Shown piece after piece: positions 8,723 to 17,367 of a DNA stretch of 36,253 nucleotides. Source of the DNA: Arenicellales bacterium. Lineage in GTDB: Bacteria; Pseudomonadota; Gammaproteobacteria; BMS3Bbin11. The notes below the pieces were generated by a model. The model made no database searches and was not told the DNA's origin. It worked only from the letters and a program-made list of their open reading frames with translations. Location of the stretch: the NCBI GenBank assembly GCA_029287915.1, contig JARFQE010000012.1, forward strand, positions 1 through 36,253, read 5' to 3'. How positions within the stretch are numbered: position 1 is the first letter of the stretch; every line of letters starts with the position of its first letter. Made by a program: the position numbers and the translations under genes.

Positions 8723-10094
8723 AGTGAAAACGCTTTATGTCTGCTCTGATTGTGGCGCACAATCATCACAATGGGCGGGTCAATGCAATCAATGCGGTGC
8801 CTGGAACAGCTTCCAGGAAGAAAGCGGTACGACTACCGCCAGCAAGGAAAGCAGCAAGGGTCTACGATTTGCCAGCTTTGCCGGCAAGCAAAAAATCGTT
8901 ACTCTGTCTGAAATCAGCGCTGAAGATACCCGCCGTTTCAGCTCGACCATTGCTGAGCTTGATCGCGTACTCGGGGGAGGCATCGTCAATGGATCGGTTG
9001 TTCTGATAGGCGGAGATCCAGGCATCGGTAAATCCACACTATTACTGCAATCGCTGGCAAACGTCAGTCGGTCGATGCCTGCACTGTATGTCTCTGGAGA
9101 AGAATCCGCACAGCAGATTGCTTCCCGCGCTGAACGCCTCGGACTCGATGCCCGTGAGTTGAAACTGATGGCAGAAAACCAGGTTGAATCAATTATTGAT
9201 GCGGCTTCTCAGGTAAAGCCAGCTGTTATGGTTATCGATTCCATCCAGACCCTGTTCACCGATGTACTGCAATCTGCACCGGGTAGTGTCTCGCAGGTAC
9301 GCGAAACAGCGGCCTTACTTGTCAGATTTGCCAAGCAAACTGGAATTTCGGTAATCCTTGTCGGTCATGTAACAAAAGAAGGGGCACTGGCAGGACCTCG
9401 CGTACTTGAGCACATGGTCGACACTGTTCTCTATTTTGAAGGTGATAGCGGAAGCCGGTTTCGACTAGTAAGAGCGATAAAAAATCGCTTTGGTCCAGTC
9501 AATGAAATAGGTGTTTTCGCCATGCAGGATGATGGACTACATCAGGTCAGCAACCCGTCAGCAATGTTTCTTGGTCGCAAGGAGACTACGTCACCTGGAA
9601 GTGTTGTCCTGGCCAGTCAGGAGGGGACACGCTCGCTGCTAGTTGAAGTACAGGCACTCGTTGATGACAGCCAGCTTTCTAATCCTCGGCGACTCTGTGT
9701 CGGCCTCGACGGGTCAAGGCTTGCAATGATTCTTGCCGTACTGCATCGTCATGCTGGATTGCAGATCGGTAGCAAGGATATTTTCGTCAATGTTGTTGGC
9801 GGCGTCAGGGTTCTGGAGCCAGCCTCTGATCTGGCTGTAGCACTGGCAGTCATATCAAGTTTTCGCGATCATACCCTCGGTAAAGATTTGGCCGTATTTG
9901 GTGAACTGGGATTGACTGGTGAAATTCGACCGGTACAGCGTGGTGATCAGCGTATTCGAGAAGCAATCAAGCTCGGTTTTAGCCAGTTGTTGATTCCGCA
10001 AGGGAACATGCCACGTAAAAATGAAAATGAAATTCGTCTAATACCTTTGAAACATGTTTGTAATATACTGGATGTTCTACACACCGTACAATAA
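8715..10094 (+). CDS. radA: DNA repair protein RadA (Sms)
   Basis: RadA is a RecA-like, hexameric branch-migration helicase used in recombination intermediates. The 459-residue product has an N-terminal four-cysteine zinc finger (Cys10, Cys13, Cys24, Cys27), then a RecA-like core with Walker A GGDPGIGKST (Lys106), Walker B VMVIDSIQTL and the RadA-specific motif KNRFG. It ends in a Lon-protease-like domain with no sign of truncation. The ATG lies inside the end of alr (8-base overlap). The order dnaB-alr-radA differs from E. coli, where radA sits elsewhere. Confidence 0.97.
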   Translation: MAKVKTLYVCSDCGAQSSQWAGQCNQCGAWNSFQEESGTTTASKESSKGLRFASFAGKQKIVTLSEISAEDTRRFSSTIAELDRVLGGGIVNGSVVLIGGDPGIGKSTLLLQSLANVSRSMPALYVSGEESAQQIASRAERLGLDARELKLMAENQVESIIDAASQVKPAVMVIDSIQTLFTDVLQSAPGSVSQVRETAALLVRFAKQTGISVILVGHVTKEGALAGPRVLEHMVDTVLYFEGDSGSRFRLVRAIKNRFGPVNEIGVFAMQDDGLHQVSNPSAMFLGRKETTSPGSVVLASQEGTRSLLVEVQALVDDSQLSNPRRLCVGLDGSRLAMILAVLHRHAGLQIGSKDIFVNVVGGVRVLEPASDLAVALAVISSFRDHTLGKDLAVFGELGLTGEIRPVQRGDQRIREAIKLGFSQLLIPQGNMPRKNENEIRLIPLKHVCNILDVLHTVQ

Positions 10095-10193
10095 ACGAGA
10101 TATAGGTGGTCATTTTATATAACAGCAATGCCCTATATAATCGATTATACGCATTAGTCAATAAACCTAAATAAAAGTCTCTTTGAGGATCTT

Positions 10194-11018
10194 ATGATAA
10201 GTAAATGCCTTTTCCCGGCCGCTGGTTATGGTACAAGATTTTTACCCGCGACCAAGGCCATGCCTAAAGAAATGATGCCAATTCTTGATGAACCGTTAAT
10301 CCAGTATGGTGTAGAGGAAGCACTGGCCTCCGGTATGGATCATATAGCTATTGTCACAGGAAGAAACAAGCGTGCGATTGAGGATCACTTTGATATCAAT
10401 TTTGAACTGGAACACCAGATCAACGGCACGGCAAAAGAAGATAAGCTGAAAAGTATCAGGAATCTGATCAAAAAATGTACCTTTTCCTACACGCGACAGA
10501 TGGAAATGAAAGGCCTCGGCCATGCCATCCTGACAGGTGAAACGCTGATTGGTGCTGAACCCTTTGGTGTGATACTGGCTGATGACCTTTGTGTTGGTGA
10601 ACCTGAACCGGTAATGTCGCAAATGGTCAGATTGTTTGATCAGCAACCTGCCTGCATCATTGCTATAGAAGAAGTACCCATGTCAGAGGTACATAAGTAC
10701 GGTGTCATCGATGCTGAAGACCTGGGGAATGGTGTTTATAAAGTAAACGACATGGTTGAAAAACCATCGATCGAAGATGCCCCCGGTAATCTCGCTATCA
10801 TCGGACGGTATATCCTGCTTCCTGAAATATTTGATGTATTGCGTAGTACTGAATTGGGGAAAAGTGGTGAATTACAAATCACCGATGCCCTGAATACGCT
10901 TGCCAAGCAGGGCAAGGTACTGGCACTCAAATTTAACGGCAAACGATTTGATTGCGGAAGTGTGAGTGGTTTTGTTGATGCTACAAATTACTTCTTCGAG
11001 AAACTGAAAAACAATTGA
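10194..11018 (+). CDS. galU: UTP--glucose-1-phosphate uridylyltransferase GalU
   Basis: GalU makes UDP-glucose from UTP and glucose-1-phosphate for glycan and envelope synthesis. The 274-residue protein starts with the nucleotidyltransferase signature (AAGYGTRFLPATKAMPKEM) that binds the nucleotide. It continues with LGHAI, a metal-binding region in VILADDLCVG, the VEKP motif and GRYIL, as in bacterial GalU. GAGG lies 8 bases before the ATG at 10194. A TATAAT-like box at 10136-10141 could serve as a promoter, with a poor -35. It converges on pgi, which supplies the same sugar-phosphate branch point. Confidence 0.95.
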   Translation: MISKCLFPAAGYGTRFLPATKAMPKEMMPILDEPLIQYGVEEALASGMDHIAIVTGRNKRAIEDHFDINFELEHQINGTAKEDKLKSIRNLIKKCTFSYTRQMEMKGLGHAILTGETLIGAEPFGVILADDLCVGEPEPVMSQMVRLFDQQPACIIAIEEVPMSEVHKYGVIDAEDLGNGVYKVNDMVEKPSIEDAPGNLAIIGRYILLPEIFDVLRSTELGKSGELQITDALNTLAKQGKVLALKFNGKRFDCGSVSGFVDATNYFFEKLKNN

Positions 11019-11038
11019 TCGAGAGTGTTTCTGCACCA

Positions 11039-11066
11039 GATTCCACAAGAGTTTTTCTCTGGAATC
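11039..11066. terminator. Hairpin between convergent galU and pgi
   Basis: GATTCCA (11039-11045) and TGGAATC (11060-11066) form a perfect 7-base-pair inverted repeat, with AGAG and CTCT able to pair further inside. There is no U-tract on either strand, so it is a weak or factor-dependent terminator at best. Its place between two convergent genes supports a termination role. Confidence 0.4.
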
Positions 11067-11080
11067 AAATTCAGGAGGAA

Positions 11081-12745
11081 TCAGGAGACCTGCGGCGACT
11101 TCCGTTTAAAATAGTTGATTAACCCACGCGTTGATTGCCCGTGCGTATCAATTGGTTCATTATCTTCCAGCTCGTCATAGATGATCTTTGCCAGCCTTTT
11201 GCCCAGTTCGACACCCCATTGATCAAAAGAATTAATATCCCAGATCACACCCTGAACAAAGATTTTATGCTCATACATGGCTATTAATGCACCGAGGTTG
11301 TATGGCGTTAATTTTTGATAGACCAGAGTATTGGTTGGATGATTTCCCGGAAATACCTTGTGTGGTAGAATTTTCTCAATCTCTTCATCACTCAAACCGG
11401 ATTTTTTCAGCTCCACTTTTACTTCAGACACATTCATTCCTCTGACCAGGGCCTCAGTTTGTGCAAGGAAATTCGCAACCAGCAACCGATGGTGTTCGCC
11501 AATGTCATTTAAGGATTCAACAGCAGTAATAAAGTCAGCCGGAATAAGTCGCGTACCCTGGTGCAGCAGCTGGAAGTATGCATGCTGGCCATTAGTACCT
11601 GTTGTGCCCCAGATTATTGGGCCGGTGGTGTAGTTAACTTCCTCACCGTGCCTTGTCACGCGTTTACCGTTGCTTTCCATGTCTGCCTGCTGCAAGTAGG
11701 CGGGAAGATATTTAAGGTACTGGTCATAAGGAATAATTGCCTGCGTATCAGCTTCGAAGAAGTTGTTGTACCAGACACCGAGCAGTCCCAGGATGACCGG
11801 AATATTCTTTTCCAGTGGCGTTTCCCTGAAATGCCTGTCCATACTGTGTGCGCCGGCGAGGAATTCTGAAAACCGGTCGTAACCGACGGCAAGCGCAATA
11901 GAAAGGCCAATTGCCGACCACATTGAATAACGGCCGCCGACCCAGTCCCAGAATTCAAATATATTTTCTTCTTTAATGCCAAAATCTGTCGCCGCACTGA
12001 TATTGCTGGAAACAGCAACAAAATGTTTTGCTAATGCGTCTTCGTCGGCGCCTGACCGCAAAAACCATGCCCTGGCGCTATGGGCATTGGTCAGGGTTTC
12101 CCATGTGGTAAAGGTCTTCGATGAAATAATGAACAGGGTTGTCTCAGGGTCAACCTTTTTGAGTGTCTCAGCGATATCGGCATCATCAACATTGGAAACA
12201 AAATGTGTTTCGATATCTTTTTTATAATGCTCAAGGGCCTTCACCACCATGTGTGGACCAAGATCTGAACCACCGATTCCAATATTGACGACCGCGCTGA
12301 TTACCTTGCCTGTGTAACCGGTATGACTACCATTGTGCACTGTCTCGCAAAAGACCTTCATCTTCTCCAGCTCAGTTCGCACTTCAGGCATTACATCATC
12401 ACCACTGGCGATCACATAAGGCTTGTTTATGTCACTCCTTAAAGCCGTATGCAGAACTTCGCGATCCTCTGTATTGTTAATTTTTTCACCATTGAACATT
12501 CTTTCCATTGCATCAGGAACAGAACACTCTCTCGCCAGTTCCACGAGCAGCTCCATGGTTTCACTGGTGATCTGATTTTTAGAATAGTCGAGAAAAAAAT
12601 CTTCCCAGCCAATGGAGAAATTTGTAAAGCGGTCAGGTTCACGGGCAAACAGATCACGCATATGGAGCCCGGATATCTGCTCATAATGAAGCCTGAGTTT
12701 CTGCCAGGCTGGGAGGGTAGTCAGTCTTGGTGAGCTTTGCGTCAT
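11081..12745 (-). CDS. pgi: Glucose-6-phosphate isomerase
   Basis: Pgi interconverts glucose-6-phosphate and fructose-6-phosphate. The 554-residue length is the normal bacterial type. Visible family motifs include GIGGSDLGPHM, SKTFTTWETL, the signature GGRYSMWSAIGLSIAL (with the preceding DWVGG), and the C-terminal signature INSFDQWGVELGK. The catalytic glutamate and histidine regions are intact. It is a single gene on the minus strand, convergent with galU and separated from the downstream beta-barrel gene of the next cluster by about 100 bases. ATG 12745 begins a normal N-terminus. Confidence 0.97.
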   Translation of the reverse strand: MTQSSPRLTTLPAWQKLRLHYEQISGLHMRDLFAREPDRFTNFSIGWEDFFLDYSKNQITSETMELLVELARECSVPDAMERMFNGEKINNTEDREVLHTALRSDINKPYVIASGDDVMPEVRTELEKMKVFCETVHNGSHTGYTGKVISAVVNIGIGGSDLGPHMVVKALEHYKKDIETHFVSNVDDADIAETLKKVDPETTLFIISSKTFTTWETLTNAHSARAWFLRSGADEDALAKHFVAVSSNISAATDFGIKEENIFEFWDWVGGRYSMWSAIGLSIALAVGYDRFSEFLAGAHSMDRHFRETPLEKNIPVILGLLGVWYNNFFEADTQAIIPYDQYLKYLPAYLQQADMESNGKRVTRHGEEVNYTTGPIIWGTTGTNGQHAYFQLLHQGTRLIPADFITAVESLNDIGEHHRLLVANFLAQTEALVRGMNVSEVKVELKKSGLSDEEIEKILPHKVFPGNHPTNTLVYQKLTPYNLGALIAMYEHKIFVQGVIWDINSFDQWGVELGKRLAKIIYDELEDNEPIDTHGQSTRGLINYFKRKSPQVS

Positions 12746-12847
12746 TGTTAAATCAGTATTGGAGTTTTTTGATTATTTTATAATACGGGTCGAATAATGA
12801 TAACTGTATCCGGATAAATTTTTATCTTAACAGGGCTATGATAATCG

Positions 12848-14110
12848 CTAAAAATACCATGCAAGGCGCGCAAACAGGCTGTTTCCGGGTGCCAGAAACT
12901 CATTATCCGCATTATCTGCAGTTATTCCGCCAAATTCAGTTCCCTCTGCACCTGCCGGCAAATTGAAACCTGCAAGCAGATCCAGATCCTGCCTCAGGCT
13001 GTAGGTACCCAGAAACTGCAGCAATGCACTGCTGTCGCCCAGATTGATAAAAAGAACAGGATTAAGGTTGAGCAGCGGTGTCATTTCGATCACTATCCCG
13101 CTGGCCAGGTAGTAGCGACCGATGGTAAATAATTCGCCGCGGGTCAGTCGTTTAAACAGGTCCGGCTGGTCAATAACATCTTGAATGGAGTGACGGTCGC
13201 CTGATAGCCCGAAGCCATTATAAAAGAGCTCGATAAAGCCACTCATGTTTCTTTCAGTAACTATTGCAGAGTAGTTGTAGTTGACCGCTGCAGACAGGGT
13301 GTTCCCATCATCTGTATTTGTCAGGGAAATGCTGGCATTGATAACATTCTCATTCCATTCACCGGTATAGGCTGCACCAATAATTTCATCGCCATAATTT
13401 ATGGCCGCCAGGAAATCCAGTTCGTAGTTTGCTCCAAGCCAGTGATATTTTCCAGCAGCTGCGGACTGATTGCTGGCTATTTCACCTGTACTGAGATCTC
13501 GACGAGGTATATACAGTGCCTGCAGGTCACTACCATTGTCGAACAGGCCCTGCATGTAGAGCATATCATCACCACTCTTGTATTCAGTATCGATGGCATC
13601 AGGAGGAAAGGGATTGAACAGGTCGAGCGGGTTATAGACCATGCCGTTTCCCCAACTGATGGCCTGTCGTCCGACACGGATGGCCATGCTTTTACCGGCG
13701 TAGGAAACAACCAGTCTGTCAATACGCTGGAAAACCACTGAAGTATCAGATTCTTTAATAACTGACGACATATCAAGCAATTGGCGACGATCACTGGCCA
13801 GTTGAGCACAACCATTGCCTACAAGGCCTCCGCGGATCACGCAGTCCGAAAGGTCGCGCGAATACAATCCATTCAGTACATAATGTATTTGGGCGTCCCA
13901 CTGGCCATCCTTGTGCCTGGCTTTAATTCTCAGGTTGCCGAGTGATTCTGTATAGGGATCACCAATCGCGGTATATGCCGAATCACTGGGGAAGTTCGTA
14001 TATGTATAGAAGTATTTTACATGGCCACCAAGTGAAGTATCAGCTGCAGCAGTTGATGTCGTACAGAGTACAACAATCAGGCGAAGAAGCTTATTGGTTT
14101 TATCAGGCAT
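12848..14110 (-). CDS. Predicted outer-membrane beta-barrel protein, last gene of the Lol-like export cluster
   Basis: The product has a classic signal peptide with this start: basic n-region (MPDKTNKLLR), hydrophobic core and an AAA cleavage site near residue 23. The mature part is full of alternating strands, has no internal hydrophobic helix and ends in aromatic residues (RLAWYF), the usual C-terminal signal for BAM-dependent barrels. The segment VGRQAISWGNGMVYNPLDLFNPFPP resembles a motif in uncharacterised barrels such as the DUF1302 type. The open frame extends upstream to 14155, but the ATG at 14110 (420 residues) gives the best signal peptide; ATG 14140 is the alternative. It starts about 54 bases after the ATPase gene, so it belongs to the same transcription unit. 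It may be the outer-membrane receiver of whatever the ABC system exports. The exact function is unknown. Confidence 0.78.
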   Translation of the reverse strand: MPDKTNKLLRLIVVLCTTSTAAADTSLGGHVKYFYTYTNFPSDSAYTAIGDPYTESLGNLRIKARHKDGQWDAQIHYVLNGLYSRDLSDCVIRGGLVGNGCAQLASDRRQLLDMSSVIKESDTSVVFQRIDRLVVSYAGKSMAIRVGRQAISWGNGMVYNPLDLFNPFPPDAIDTEYKSGDDMLYMQGLFDNGSDLQALYIPRRDLSTGEIASNQSAAAGKYHWLGANYELDFLAAINYGDEIIGAAYTGEWNENVINASISLTNTDDGNTLSAAVNYNYSAIVTERNMSGFIELFYNGFGLSGDRHSIQDVIDQPDLFKRLTRGELFTIGRYYLASGIVIEMTPLLNLNPVLFINLGDSSALLQFLGTYSLRQDLDLLAGFNLPAGAEGTEFGGITADNADNEFLAPGNSLFARLAWYF

Positions 14111-14164
14111 TTGTTGAGCGAGGGCAATGATTATTGACATAGTTACGTCACACAATCAATTACT

Positions 14165-14863
14165 CTATTGCATCTCATCTGCCACTATTTCGCCATCATG
14201 CATTTTGACCAGCCGTTTGGCAAAACTCATAACATCTTCATCGTGGGTTGAAATAATGAATGTTGTGCCAATACTGCTATTGAGTTCCCGCATCAGTGTC
14301 ATCAGCTTGTCCGAATTGGCTGAATCCAGATTGGCTGTCGGTTCATCTGCCAGTATTAATGCAGGCTTGCTGACAATTGCCCGGGCCACCGCAACGCGTT
14401 GCTGCTGACCGCCTGACAATTCTGCTGGGCGGCGTTGTTCCAGACCATTGAGACCGACCTGCTCGAGAATATCCATTGCCAGACGCCGGCGTTCATTTTC
14501 GTTGATTCCCTGTAATTGCATGACAAATTCAACATTTTCACGGGCACTCAATACCGGAATCAGGTTGTAAGCCTGGAATACAAAGCCGATATGATGAAGC
14601 CGCAGATCAGCAAGCTCGGACATGGACATCTTATCAAGACGTCTACCGGCAACGGTGATCTCGCCTTCAGTCACTACGTCAAGGCCACCAATCATATTCA
14701 GCAGTGTGGTCTTGCCTGAACCGGAAGGGCCGGAAAGACAGAGGAATTCTCCACTTTCAATATCAATATCAATATCTGATAGCGCCTTCACAGCAAGTTC
14801 GCCTTCGGAAAAAACCTTGCTCACACCACGACATTTTACTGCGTTAGCTTGTCCACTCGTCAT
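14165..14863 (-). CDS. ABC transporter ATP-binding protein, LolD/MacB type
   Basis: This 232-residue ATPase has Walker A GPSGSGKTT (Lys51), the Q-loop FVFQAYNLIPVLSARENVEF, the ABC signature LSGGQQQRVAVARA, Walker B ALILADEPTANLD and the switch histidine in ISTHDEDV. The Q-loop and the overall length match the LolD/MacB/FtsE group that powers FtsX-fold permeases by mechanotransmission. The ATG at 14863 shares an A with the TAA stop of the upstream permease (TAATG), so translation is coupled. An in-frame ATG nine bases earlier (14872) is possible. The much longer frame upstream is antisense-like in composition and overlaps the permease, so I reject it. It is the motor of the cluster; whether it is a true LolD is doubtful because the operon composition differs from lolCDE. 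Confidence 0.93.
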   Translation of the reverse strand: MTSGQANAVKCRGVSKVFSEGELAVKALSDIDIDIESGEFLCLSGPSGSGKTTLLNMIGGLDVVTEGEITVAGRRLDKMSMSELADLRLHHIGFVFQAYNLIPVLSARENVEFVMQLQGINENERRRLAMDILEQVGLNGLEQRRPAELSGGQQQRVAVARAIVSKPALILADEPTANLDSANSDKLMTLMRELNSSIGTTFIISTHDEDVMSFAKRLVKMHDGEIVADEMQ

Positions 14864-16119
14864 TACTGCCATACCCTTGTGATTGCTTCGATTGGAACCT
14901 TGCGTGAGGCGCGCCATGCAGGGACAAGACTGGCAAAAATGCCCAGAACGAGGACAACGGCATTGGCCGTTAATACATCTCTGGCCAGCAATGCAGGCAA
15001 CAGGGTGCTGCTCATGCCTGCCCATTCAAGTCCATCGGCGACACCTGAAATATCGATGCCATCCTGCACCGGCAGGATAGTCAGCCAGCTCAGCAAGTTG
15101 CCAGCGGCAAGGCCTATCATCAGCATAATGATAGATTCAATTAGTACCATGAATAAAATATTGGATGATTTCATGCCCAGTGCCTGCACCAGGCCTATTT
15201 CACGCGTTCGTTCGAACACAGCCATCAATAGTGTATTGACCAGCCCAAAGGACAGTGCCAGGAAAATAATCGCGAACCAGATCAGGATAAACCCATCCAT
15301 TACATTAAGCATGGTTCCCATATATGGATCCTGTTCAGCCCATGTCTTTACATCCGCATTCTCCATTGCTGCCGACTGCGTTTTCTTCTTCAGTTCATCA
15401 AGCTGGCGATAGTCATGACCAAGCAGGCTAATTTCAGAAATACCGGTACCCAGATTAAGCATCTTACGTACCGTTTCGAGTCCACCAAAAACATAACTGG
15501 TTTCAGTTGCCTGTGGATCGGTATCAAAGATCCCTCCAATTCTAAATCCGCGTTCGGCGATATTGTTGTCGGGATCCTGGCTCATCATTACAACACGTCT
15601 GTTTAGCTTCGTTTCCAGCCTATCCAGAAGTTTCCGGCCAACCAGCAGGCGCTTGTCATCTACTGATGTTATATAGACGCCATCGCTGACACTTTCTTCG
15701 ATGAAAGAGAGTCCGCGCTCCCGCGCTGGATCGATGCCGACCAGGGTCACGGCATAGACTTCGCGTTCGCTGCGAATAACCGCAGGAACCCTGATGCGTT
15801 GTGACCAGGCCGTCACATCGTTGGAGTCAAGCAGAGCCTGCAGGGCAGGGGACTCATTCACAGGAGGTATCAAATGTTCAACGGATGGATCATCAAGATA
15901 GCCCGCTGCATGAATCTGAATGTGGCCAGACAGGGTTTTTATCGAGTTGTCGATCATCTGATCGACCATACCCCGCATCAGGGCCGTCATCCAGATCATG
16001 CCCCAGACACCGAGGGCTATTGCGGACAGCATGATCAGGCTGCGGCGGTGATTGCGCCACAGGTTGCGCCACGCCATGCGAAAGATAATTTTCCAGGATA
16101 ATTTTGAAGCGGTATTCAT
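14863..16119 (-). CDS. ABC transporter permease, FtsX/LolCE-like (second permease)
   Basis: This 418-residue permease has the MacB/LolCE topology. A cytoplasmic amphipathic start (RMAWRNLWRNHRRSL) leads into TM1 (about residues 25-45). A large periplasmic domain follows (50-270), then three C-terminal TMs: one in the segment after the TMLNVMDG motif, one around LFMVLIESIIMLMIG and one around AVVLVLGIFASLVPAW. The last segment ends with a short basic tail. It is a clear paralogue of the permease encoded just upstream: both share WRN-W-RN/RH-RRSL at the start and a GxLDDP/YLDEP motif after TM1. ATG 16119 lies one base after the stop of the upstream permease; the longer frame to 16200 overlaps that gene in another frame and lacks sense. 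Confidence 0.9.
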   Translation of the reverse strand: MNTASKLSWKIIFRMAWRNLWRNHRRSLIMLSAIALGVWGMIWMTALMRGMVDQMIDNSIKTLSGHIQIHAAGYLDDPSVEHLIPPVNESPALQALLDSNDVTAWSQRIRVPAVIRSEREVYAVTLVGIDPARERGLSFIEESVSDGVYITSVDDKRLLVGRKLLDRLETKLNRRVVMMSQDPDNNIAERGFRIGGIFDTDPQATETSYVFGGLETVRKMLNLGTGISEISLLGHDYRQLDELKKKTQSAAMENADVKTWAEQDPYMGTMLNVMDGFILIWFAIIFLALSFGLVNTLLMAVFERTREIGLVQALGMKSSNILFMVLIESIIMLMIGLAAGNLLSWLTILPVQDGIDISGVADGLEWAGMSSTLLPALLARDVLTANAVVLVLGIFASLVPAWRASRKVPIEAITRVWQ

Positions 16120-16120
16120 G

Positions 16121-17350
16121 TCATGCTGCCTGCAGGGCCTGGATCGGGCGCAGCTTACGCATGTGCCAGATCGGGTAGATGGATGCAATAATACTGGCAA
16201 GCATGACCACCAGTGGGCCGGGTAAAATCGTTCGTAACGAGACTTCAGGAATCAAAATAGAAGGGATATTGAAACGTTCCCCCATTTCTTCCATGCCGGG
16301 GTAGGTGAAACCATTATGATAGAAGTAAAGTGTAAGCAATGAACCAGCAATGATCCCGACTATCATACCTGTGAATGCCAGCACCACTGACTCGGCGAAG
16401 ATAATCCTGCCCAGTTTACTATGACGTACGCCAAGCGCGAGCAATATACCGAATTCATGAGTGCGCTCCAGCACTGACATCAGCATGGTATTCATCATGC
16501 TGAAAGCTACCAGTATGATCAGCAGGGCATACATGATCCAGGCACTGAAAAAATCAGCTTCAATCGCTTGCCTGAGACCGGGCATCAGTATTTCCCAGTC
16601 ATGCAGTACGAGCTTATTGTCATGCTGGATAATATTATTGACATCATGACTATAGCTGTCAGCCATCTCTCGATCGCCACCGATAATAATGCTGTGTGCG
16701 TGGCTGCCCATGGCAAAGACATCACGGAAATTATCTATCGGCATCTCCATCATCTGCCGATCCAGATCACGGCTGCCTGAATTGAAGATGCCGACAACAG
16801 GTAAAATCGTCGCGGCGATGGAACCATCACGGCCACTACCAAGCAGAGTCAGTTCATCGCCTATATCTACTTTTAGATTTCGTGCGAGGGTGCTGCCAAC
16901 AATGGCTTCATTGGCTGATGCGGATGAAAGAAACCGTCCTTCCTTAACCAGACCCGGAATGGTTGAAACCAGGGATTCGTGCTCAGGATCAACACCTGTG
17001 ACCTGTACACCGATCGTGCGCTTCTCTGAGGACACCAGGGCAAATCCATATGCCCTTACCGAAACAGCATCGAGATTCGTGTCACGGCGTATCTGTCCGG
17101 CAAGCCTGTCGGCATCCGGCACAGTCCGGTACATCTGTGGTTCATCGAGGTAATTAACATCCTGTACCTGCATCTGGCCGGTGAATATGCTCAATGAATT
17201 ATCTATCATCATGCGATACTGACCAAGCTGCAAGCCGAGCATAAATACCAGCAGCACATTTGCGAATACCATTGCTGCAATGGTCAATAAAGACCTTCGT
17301 GGGTGACGCCAGATGTTTCTCCAGGCAAGAGTCAGACTGGTGTTCGTCAT
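16121..17350 (-). CDS. ABC transporter permease, FtsX/LolCE-like (first permease)
   Basis: The 409-residue product has the same architecture as its downstream paralogue. It has an N-terminal AWRNIWRHPRRSLLTI motif, TM1 near residues 19-41, a periplasmic MacB-type core domain (about 45-265) and three TMs after residue 270 (with MMNTMLMSVLERTHEFGILLALG as the coupling-helix region). The coupling helix is the typical FtsX-family contact with the ATPase. Having two different permeases implies a heterodimer, as in LolC-LolE, rather than the homodimer of MacB. It begins 17 bases after the LolA-like gene. Substrate is unknown; lipoprotein or another lipid-like molecule is a reasonable inference from the LolA-like neighbour. 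Confidence 0.9.
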   Translation of the reverse strand: MTNTSLTLAWRNIWRHPRRSLLTIAAMVFANVLLVFMLGLQLGQYRMMIDNSLSIFTGQMQVQDVNYLDEPQMYRTVPDADRLAGQIRRDTNLDAVSVRAYGFALVSSEKRTIGVQVTGVDPEHESLVSTIPGLVKEGRFLSSASANEAIVGSTLARNLKVDIGDELTLLGSGRDGSIAATILPVVGIFNSGSRDLDRQMMEMPIDNFRDVFAMGSHAHSIIIGGDREMADSYSHDVNNIIQHDNKLVLHDWEILMPGLRQAIEADFFSAWIMYALLIILVAFSMMNTMLMSVLERTHEFGILLALGVRHSKLGRIIFAESVVLAFTGMIVGIIAGSLLTLYFYHNGFTYPGMEEMGERFNIPSILIPEVSLRTILPGPLVVMLASIIASIYPIWHMRKLRPIQALQAA

Positions 17351-17367
17351 GGCTGTTTTATGATCGC

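Noticed and set aside
10136-10141. TATAAT box ahead of galU as a firm promoter
   Set aside because: The -35 region at the right distance is a poor match, so I mention it only within the galU entry.
14873-15025. N-terminal extension of the ATPase frame
   Set aside because: The extra residues overlap the permease gene and are Cys- and Arg-rich without any ABC-ATPase character; the TAATG overlap marks the true start.
14849-15412. 187-codon open frame on the plus strand inside the second permease gene
   Set aside because: It is antisense to a clearly identified permease, has no ribosome site, and its protein is rich in Ser, Arg and Thr without recognisable motifs.
16689-17153. 154-codon plus-strand frame inside the first permease gene
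   Set aside because: It is antisense to a gene with clear FtsX-family features and has no start signal.
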